DNA of 64,000 nt from Hyaloperonospora brassicae (lineage: Eukaryota > Oomycota > Peronosporomycetes > Peronosporales > Peronosporaceae): positions 1 through 64,000 of the forward strand of contig CANTFL010000448.1 of NCBI GenBank assembly GCA_947650285.1. The letters run 5' to 3'. A program made the position numbers and the translations under genes. This document shows, in pieces, positions 56,887 to 64,000 of the stretch (within the stretch, counting starts at the first letter, position 1; each line of letters opens with the position of its first letter). The notes beneath the pieces were generated by a model, which did no database searches, was not told the DNA's origin, and worked only from the letters and a program-made list of their open reading frames with translations.

Positions 56887-57856
56887 CTCTCAGCATTGTC
56901 ACTGACCGACTTTTTGCATAGTCGTGTCCGCTCTGACTGAAATCTTGGAAAGGGTCGAGCGATTGCTTTGTCTGCGCACACTGAATTTTTGGCGTCTTTA
57001 TTACGATGCTTGTACTAAGTCTTCGGTCGTGGCAAATGCTTCCATGCTGCAAAAGTCCATTGATCTTTTACATCGTAGTCGTTTGTTGTTTTGAAAGAAC
57101 GTGAGGGATCGGTCTGAACATGTATTTTATTCAGTTTCGTCTCTTTTCGATGTTGCAGGGCTGACCTAGTATACGAGATATTACGTTTCAGACATCGCTG
57201 ATGAGGAAAAGATACTCGTTGCTGCGGACATCTTGGTCTGAAAAGTATATACTCGTTGCCGCCGTCCAATGCCAGGTTTGTGTTGTAAGACTTTGGATGC
57301 CATGCACTAGATCTCCTTGCTCAATCGATCTCCTTGCTCAATCGATGTCCTCTTTCGGCTAGGTCCAAAAGCAATCGGAGCACAATAGGTGGGGGTGTAG
57401 CTGACGAGTCATTACATTGACTGTACAATGCAGCATATGATATTGTGACAGCTCGAGTGCGCGTTGCGTTCCTGATGGATGTTTCTTTTTCTTTGCGGCA
57501 TGGAGCTTCAAGCGTGGAGAGCGATTGCCCTAATCCTCATACTCGATCCGCTGTTCGAGTGCTATGCGACCTGCAGTATGCATTTAATGTCGTGCAAATT
57601 CATGTATTCTCGAATCGACAGGAATGTGCGAGTAACCCTGTTAGAAGGCTTACTACACACGAACGAACGTGGCGGATACTAGAGCGTTATCCCATGCGTG
57701 TTTGCTTCATCGCGGCCAAAAATTGAGATGCATACAGTAAATGTTGTCATATGACGTTCTTTTTGGTGTCAGTCACAGCTCACCCCTACTTCTTCCATAT
57801 AAGTCACCACATCTGAACACACGCTTCTGCTCGGCGAAAGCGACGAAGGCCGTCAA
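56887..57856. other. Intergenic, no supported gene
   Basis: A 93-codon frame (57445-57726 plus) is unrecognised. A 17-bp direct tandem duplication around 'atctccttgctcaatcg' lies at 57309-57345. Nothing else is supported. Confidence 0.4.
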
Positions 57857-58490
57857 TTATTTAATGGAGGGCGCATTAAGGAATCGTAACGCCGTGGACA
57901 CTGACACGAAAGGTCTGGACAGCAAGCGTGTCAAGTTGTTGCGCCCAGCTGCGTCGGAAGCGAGCTCGCCTTCTTCTAGGAAGGCCAGTGTCTCAACATG
58001 GCACTTCTTCTTCTCATCATCCGCGAAGAAAGCCAGTGTGATCAGGAAACCCACTAGTGTAGCTATCGCTATCTTAGCGCCTCGATCGGTGACTACAAAT
58101 GGCTTGTCGATATAGGCTGATCTTGACAAAGTCCCACTTTTCAACCAATACGCCGTGTCTGATAGCGCGTCACCATCCTTGGTCGACTTTGCTCGGTTCA
58201 CTACACTCTCTGCTGATTGTGTGATAGCGTTTTTGTCTTTCCATTTCTAGCCAAACCTCGCCTTCATGCCATTAAAGAAATATCCCCATTCTTCCTTGTG
58301 GCTCGGTGCCGATACCACTTCACCCTGCTATTGTAGCTCTTCGCCACCTGTATGAGCGAGACGACGGGTCGCCTCGCCGTCGTCCTGGGGGATGCTGAAC
58401 AACTCTCAAGCTTCTTGCGGCCGATACGACGCCGAAGTCGCTTGTCGAGGAGACGCCCAATACAAGCAGGAAGCAAACAGTTTTCGTCAT
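57857..58490 (-). pseudogene. Broken RxLR-type secreted effector candidate with membrane segment
   Basis: Read on the minus strand from ATG 58488-58490, the first 25 residues form a convincing signal peptide (MTKTVCFLLVLGVSS then a short polar end and SAA), followed at once by RSLR (residues 26-29), an RxLR-type motif. The frame then goes wrong at a C5 run (G5 on the plus strand, 58387-58391). Beyond it another frame continues with acidic residues and is stopped by TAG at 58330-58328 and again at 58249-58247. The remaining frame runs to 57857 with a transmembrane segment (IAIATLVGFLITLAFF, near 58045-58090), then a Lys/Glu-rich tail. One shift plus two stops make it a pseudogene. RxLR proteins in oomycetes are secreted into host plant cells. 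The motif lies closer to the signal peptide than usual (40-60), and four-residue motifs arise by chance, so the family call is tentative. Confidence 0.5.
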
Positions 58491-58609
58491 GAACGCCTTA
58501 CTGACCTTTTCTGCGATGGATGTACCGCAGAACGCTTTGATGCTGAACCGAAACAACGACACTGTTCAGTTTGCGCAGTGGCGTGTACTTCCGGTTGTGT
58601 TTTGCGATG

Positions 58610-58850
58610 TGCAAATCGGATCGTCAAGTTGTACGAACTTTCTACGAACGATCTGCTCGCGTGAAACTCTCGACGCTACTAGTTGACTTTCGTATCCCTT
58701 CCAAGCTGCACAAACGACACAATCGAGTGAGCGACAACTCCTACCCCAGATGCAGCCGCTATGTTGTCGCCTTGTGCTTTATCGTTCCATCTTTACACGC
58801 ACATACACTAGTTGGGTACGTGTATTCCTCTGTGTGATCTTGTGGTTTTT
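58610..58850. repeat. Duplicated block, copy 2, upstream of the effector relic
   Basis: It is homologous to 37988-38250 (see landmarks there). It starts about 120 bp upstream of the effector candidate's ATG (58490, minus strand), so it may contain that gene's promoter region or be part of a larger duplicated segment. Confidence 0.6.
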
Positions 58851-60687
58851 CAAGACTAAACGGATAGAAATGGCGACATCGGTTAAATATGGGCACGATT
58901 CGTAGGCCGTGGTACATTACCGATCGAGGTTGATAGCTATTTTTAAACATATTCGGCTGTCATCTCTATGACTTTCATATGTCAAATTATCGATCAAATG
59001 GAGTACCCCAGCAAGCCATGGCGACGTTACTAGTGCATATGTCAAGGCGCCACTCGAAGAATGCTTCTAGAATATGCTTCATATCCCGTCCAATATGGAA
59101 ATTATCGATGCAGTATTCCAATGATTTGGTGCAAACACTCTCAAGAATTTGAAATTGAAGGTAAATCACAGCGGTTCTGGCTCAAGCCTTGCGGACACAT
59201 TTAGGACGAATAACAGTGTCCACGCTGGCCAAGATTTGTCCTGAGCAATGCATTACAGACCATGTGTGTTGTTTACAAAGGTGTCTAGAGCAGACATTTT
59301 ACTAGATAGCGATGGTAACAGTTGGTACGATTGCAGGAGGTCATGTATGAGCTTGCATACTATCAAAGCGGAAGATACCTGTCCATTTGTTGCCCAACGC
59401 AGACTTCCGCCGTACCAAAGACACAATCTACATTATTGTGGCGACACTATGGTACTGCGCTGTACCATTTCATCCATTAACATCGGATACTGCGAAGGCT
59501 GTGGCTACATATAACTTCTAAGTCATTCTATGATATTTATGCAAAGAGATACGGGCGTCGTGGCATAACGATTGAAAAATAAACAACAGTGCGAAATTTA
59601 CATTTGACACATCCACACGCACCTTAACTTCCCTGTAAATGCACTGCGATGGAACAGGTAATATAAGACGCATCGATAATAAGTGTTCTGGCTGTCACAA
59701 ATAAGTTTATGGTTATCGTTGGTAGTTATGTCAATGGTGATCGAGGGATTGTCGTCTGAAATTGCCGTGAATATAAGTACATTATTGACGTCTGCAGTGG
59801 AGGACATTTTGCACACAAGCGTAGGTACATCGTTTTCTCGGTACACATCGAACATGTAGCACACTTAACGAGATCTATTCATGACGCTTTACGCTTGACA
59901 TAGTAGTGTTTTTTAAATCAAAACACAAAACAATGACGCTCGCGTCGTAGAGTTCTGTGTCTGCAGCAAATTTCTTACGTGTCAATATTTACCATGATGC
60001 AACATGCACTGATCATTTGAGTAACGATTGATGCGACGCCTCTTTACTGCCAGGAATACTCAATCTACAATAATTTGCTACGACAGTTGTGCGAATATCG
60101 ACAGAAGACTTATACGTGTCTATGTTGTACAAGCATGTGCATGGTTGAGCGTAGAGTATTCATCACATGTGCATTATGATTCGTTTTCAATGCATCATTC
60201 GGGTAATTCCATCTTGCGGTGAAGTTTATGCTGTTTCATTTTGTGGTGCTTTAGCTAGTTTCGTGATCATCTGGAGCATTTGTTACACCCCCAAGAACGC
60301 GTCTGAGTTTCTTCCGTAGATCTGGTGTAAATGTAACTGCAGAGGGAGTATATACAAACTGCCGTGGCGTAGATGACCAGCCACTACGGGATCTGAGAAC
60401 CCTTAGCAACGTCATGCGCTCACATTATCCTACAAGGCGCGTCACATTAGACATCTTTGAGTCGACAAGCACAAAATAGGCAAAATATCGCACACGCAGC
60501 GTGGCCGAAGTGAAAGTATTTTGGTGGCTAGCGCATGGGTGAGAGTACGCAATTAGCTATGGACATGCTTGCGAGCTTTGTGCTTGCCTGAAAGTACCTG
60601 TGCTTTTGTCATTGTAGCATGACCAATATTTGCACGCAGTGATCGCGCTGTACCCGTGTCGTTGAAAACCACAACAGTCTGCTGCAC
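58851..60687. other. AT-rich intergenic tract
   Basis: Frames of 60-90 codons on both strands (for example 59248-59514 plus, 59864-59598 minus) lack any recognisable motif. GC content rises after 60.2 kb as the Derlin neighbourhood begins. Confidence 0.4.
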
Positions 60688-61266
60688 TTGCCCTCGCACA
60701 TCCAAATGTCAATGAGCACGCGCATGGATCTCCGTATCGCAAGTGCCTACGCTGCTTCTTGGAAGGAAGATCACCAAGCACAAGTTCCAAATGCAAACTC
60801 CATTACACGAGTTACTGGCCCACCGCCACTAGCACTGGCAATACTGCTGCCGCTCGAGTTGTATCGGCATCTCGCGGGCTTCGCTACCGCAGGAAACGAG
60901 GCCTGGAGAACGATCTAGACTGCACCATTGGTTATCGATTTCCCGGCTCTTGCGTCAAACAGACGACTTGTGCCACACCTCTTCAGCCGTGTGATCGTCG
61001 CTAAGTCGATCGCGGACTACCGTCCCGTCGCTATGTTCGCAGCTTTTGTCGAAGACATGCTGGCACTCGCATGCCAGCTTGGACTCTAGATCCAAGCTTG
61101 CGGTCTAGACCTGTTCTACTCCATCGGCGTCCGATTGTTACTCCATGTGAGGGTGGTCGTCGACGTTTGCGCCGAGGTCATTTATGACCTGTTCACCGCC
61201 TACGACGACGGGACGCGGGTCAAGCAAGAAGCAACTGCTCCACCACACCAGAAACAAAAATATTAG
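60688..61266 (+). pseudogene. Degenerate unrecognised ORF
   Basis: A single plus-strand frame runs from about 60688 to TAG 61264-61266 with only two internal stops (TAG 60916-60918 and 61087-61089), about 190 codons. Pieces such as RVIVAKSIADYRPVAMFAAF and VVVDVCAEVIYDLFTAYDDG have ordinary protein composition. I do not recognise the family. It faces the 3' end of the Derlin gene about 50 bp away. It could be a recently broken gene, or read-through of repeat DNA in roughly 50% GC sequence. Confidence 0.35.
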
Positions 61267-61316
61267 AAAAATATCTTTGACATCAACACAGTACTCCGCT
61301 TGCGATCGACACTAGC

Positions 61317-62401
61317 TTACATGAGCCGTGGAGTTGCAAGCGGTCGCTGGGTCTTCCAGCCTCGAATCCTAGCGATTGTAGGAAAAACATCTGCAGATTC
61401 AGCGTCAGAGATCAGCCCATTCACCATTCACCACCACAAACCACACTATATGCACACAGTCTTCCAACCTTCCAGAAAGTAATACACATGTCCCACAATG
61501 ATGCCAATCAAATCCGTAGTCGCGCTGTTTCCCAGTAGAATCGAGAACGAAAAGAGCACCCACGGCAGGTACGGCGCTGTGAACGGAAACAGACCCAGAA
61601 AGCTCATCCGCACGTGCTCGTTCCGTCGGCCCCATACGTACACCATCATGAACGTCAGCGAAGAGCCGAGAAAGTGAATGCTCACGAACGGTGCTACTAA
61701 CTGCAGCCGAAAAAAAGAGCACGTGCCAATAACATGAGCAAAAACACAACCCCCCGTCAATCTTAGACACCACAGCAATACCACGAGCTGCTTTCGAAAC
61801 TATACGAGGCACACTATCGCCACGTACGATCATTGCCCCCGCTCCTAGTAGCAGCATGTACACAAAGTCTGCCGTGCGACCCCGAAACGACCCTTCTTCA
61901 AGCAACCGGCAATAGCGAGCACTGCACCAATAATGCACCGACAGCAAACCCAATCCCAACAGCTCAGCGTGACCAATGACGCCCGGCGACGGCCTCACAT
62001 CGTTACAAGTAGTGCTTGGGCAGCGACGTACACAAAGTACATGTGGAACAGAAAGTCGAGACTAAAGAGGCCGAAGAAGAGGAAATTGGTCACGAGTCGC
62101 CACACCTAATGACAGAAAAGAGCGGACACGGCACAGCAGCGCGTCAGTCAAACACAGCCAACCATCGAGCCCTTCACCGCGTGTCGTCGTCCCCGCTGTC
62201 ATTGCCGCACTTCGTGGAGCCGTAGCAACAGAGCAATGGACGACGTACCTGTCCTTTCAAGAAGATGAGCTGAAAGTTGAAATACAGCGAAAAGGGCGAC
62301 ACGAGGTCCAGGGCACAGGCTGTGGTGGTCAGGACCGACCCGGTGAGGTACAGCCGCGACACCACAGGGATGTCGTAGTACCACTCCAGTGGGTCGTTCA
62401 T
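61317..62401 (-). CDS. Derlin (ER-associated degradation rhomboid pseudoprotease)
   Basis: Five exons on the minus strand: 62401-62249, 62105-62032, 61921-61828, 61700-61469, 61390-61317; about 208 aa, all junctions in phase with GT..AG introns of 143, 110, 127 and 78 bp. Derlins sit in the ER membrane and help retrotranslocate misfolded proteins to the p97/proteasome pathway. Diagnostic blocks: [20 protein letters not shown] and [17 protein letters not shown] (exon 1), [12 protein letters not shown] with the WR motif (exon 2), [20 protein letters not shown] (exon 3), [20 protein letters not shown] and [15 protein letters not shown] (exon 4), then [12 protein letters not shown] (exon 5). No rhomboid catalytic Ser/His is present, as expected. 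The protein stops at PRLM, shorter than the usual 230-250 aa; a GTAAGC just at the stop (CTCAT|GTAAGC) could be a donor to a missed last exon, but I see no Derlin tail downstream. The start ATG is at the standard position for the family. Confidence 0.88.
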
Positions 62402-63539
62402 CGCGGTCGAGTGCAGCAGACGCACTACGAGACGGCGCAACTCACTGCGTCGGGACTGAGACGTGGCAGAGCGCTGGGAAATGCCGCCACTTGGCAAAGG
62501 TGCGGACGGGCCGGCGGCGGGTCGGGTTTGGCCGAACCCGTGGGTTGGGCCGACGACGGCCCGCCCATGTAAACCGAAACGGAGCTCCTCGCTCGCTCGC
62601 TCTCTGGTCGAGACGCTTTGGGTCGAGGCGCGAGCAATGGCGTTCGACTCGTGTTGGGCAAGACACAGGTGTCAAAGGAGGGAGAGAGGAAGCGAGTAAT
62701 GGAGAACGTGCTAAGGGCTCTGATGGGTACGTAAGCGAAGACGACTTGTTTCCATAGTGACATCGCCCGTTCGGTCGGGTTGTATAGTAGCTGATACCGT
62801 AGCTGCAAAATGATACGCGTCACTTGACGTGGAATTGAGTCCAAAACGTTCCATTGATCTGTACAGTGCGACGCTCACCCGAAGATGTCGGATGGAATGC
62901 CACGCACGATGCCTGGGTGGATGTAAGGGTGCAGGAGTCATACAAGCAATGCGATTAGACTGGTATCAACTGCGCATATAGTGTTGACCTTCTTGTCCCA
63001 CACGACGGATGACGAGCACCAGTGTCGCTCCAGCTCAGACACGCGTCTTCCTATGGCGAAACTACATTGCAGTTCTATGTCCTCACTGCACATTCTCCCC
63101 ACACCTGCGCAAAGAATGAAAGCTGGTGACCAACGAGCACGAAACGCTTAACTTCGACCGGACCACAGTCGACAGAATGATTAATGGGTGTTGAAAGACC
63201 GCTTTACCGGGAAATGTCATCGAGCGTGCACATGCCTGAAAGATTCGCGTACGTTTGACGGAAGACATCTTCAGTGCAGGGTGTATCAATGGGTGAACGA
63301 CGGCAGCATGGAAGATGTGCCGTTTTTGTGCTGTTATTGTTGAGGCAATGCCACGACAGACTAAGATCGCATCGCTAGGCATTCTATTGCAACAAGTCGG
63401 AGAGTGAGAGGCAAAAGATCAACGTGCATGCGCCTGGAATTATATGCAAATGGATCGGGTCCAGTATACTCAAAGATTCAGTTTCTAGCAGCAAGGAATC
63501 GTGGAGTCGAGCAAAATGCAGTGTCGTCTACTGTGCAAC
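62402..63539. other. Intergenic between Derlin and a membrane protein gene
   Basis: GC-rich 5' flank of Derlin to about 62,760 (overlapping shadow frames on both strands), then a mixed stretch with frames under 100 codons (63382-63083 minus). No domain is recognised. Confidence 0.4.
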
Positions 63540-64000
63540 CTAGAAAATGGACTTGCGCCGGACGTACGGGGACGTATGCAGTTCTCGCATGTTTCTTGAG
63601 CCATGTGCAAAGCGGCTCGATGTCCTACCCTCGCCGCGACGAGACGACGTCGATAGTGGCGTCCGAACCTTGCGACGGTGACGACGGTACCAAATGGAGA
63701 GCGCAATCAGCAGCGTCACCGTGAGCAACATGTACATCTGAGGCTTATAGATCGTTGGAAGCAATCGAGGGAGCATGTCCTCCGTAGCTCCGGCAATGTT
63801 ATGCTCGAATAGACACGATGAGATCCTGCCTCGAGCATAGCCACAGTGTTCCACCAAGTTACAAATCGTTCCCTCAAGCATATGACAAGACAGCTGCATC
63901 GATAAATGCGGCGTATCACACGAGATCTTCTGGGTCATGCCAGCTTGAACGTCGATCATGGTGACTGGATCGTACTCGGGCACCACGGCAAAGTTGCGGT
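63540..64000 (-). CDS. C-terminal part of a single-pass membrane protein, partial at window edge
   Basis: A minus-strand frame is open from the right edge of the window to the stop at 63540, so the N terminus is missing. Visible are about 153 residues: a Cys-containing segment (six Cys within about 45 residues, including ISCDTPHLSMQLSCHMLEGT and CNLVEHCGYARG), a membrane span (MYMLLTVTLLIALSIWY), a basic stop-transfer stretch (RRHRRKVR) and a Ser/Arg-rich tail. The order suggests a type I membrane protein with a disulphide-bonded lumenal or extracellular domain. I do not recognise the family. Whether the last part is spliced differently cannot be told from here. Confidence 0.45.
   Translation of the reverse strand, partial: RNFAVVPEYDPVTMIDVQAGMTQKISCDTPHLSMQLSCHMLEGTICNLVEHCGYARGRISSCLFEHNIAGATEDMLPRLLPTIYKPQMYMLLTVTLLIALSIWYRRHRRKVRTPLSTSSRRGEGRTSSRFAHGSRNMRELHTSPYVRRKSIF

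Overview
The window looks like nuclear DNA of an oomycete, most likely a Peronosporaceae species (downy mildew or Phytophthora-like). The evidence is: spliced eukaryotic genes with short introns (58-143 bp, mostly GTRNGT...AG); protein architectures known from oomycetes (a seven-helix receptor fused to a TKL kinase, a bifunctional trehalose-6-phosphate synthase/phosphatase); a broken RxLR-type effector candidate; and gene-rich, roughly 50% GC DNA embedded in long AT-rich tracts of decayed transposons. I cannot name the species. I saw no tRNA or rRNA gene and no CRISPR array.

Layout. 1-11,000: AT-rich repeat graveyard with a GC-richer block (2.05-3.45 kb) carrying paired hairpins and a 15-bp minisatellite, a Ty3/gypsy-like gag/protease remnant, and an LTR fragment. 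11.0-30.4 kb: gene island with a minus-strand TBC1D23-like Rab-GAP homologue enlarged by PDZ and FN3 domains, then head to tail on the plus strand a GPCR-TKL kinase, TPS/TPP, and the large subunit of splicing factor U2AF; an unresolved coding-like stretch lies at 16.8-18.8 kb. 30.4-57 kb: transposon-dominated DNA with a 480-bp element with inverted ends (32 kb), a degenerate Ty3/gypsy element (38.9-44.7 kb) containing a nested LTR, a second LTR (45.5 kb), a long degenerate LINE (45.9-54.5 kb) and a hAT-like transposase relic (54.8-56.8 kb). 57.8-64 kb: an RxLR-like pseudogene, another broken ORF, an intact five-exon Derlin gene (minus), and the C-terminal end of a membrane protein running off the right edge.

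The intact genes are housekeeping or signalling functions (Golgi trafficking, signal reception, trehalose metabolism, 3' splice-site recognition, ER-associated degradation). They do not form one pathway or operon. The most notable points are the altered catalytic motif I in the trehalose-phosphatase domain, the TBC1D23-PDZ-FN3 architecture, a one-base frameshift signature in the U2AF gene at a G5 run, and the decayed effector gene whose upstream DNA is duplicated 20 kb away.
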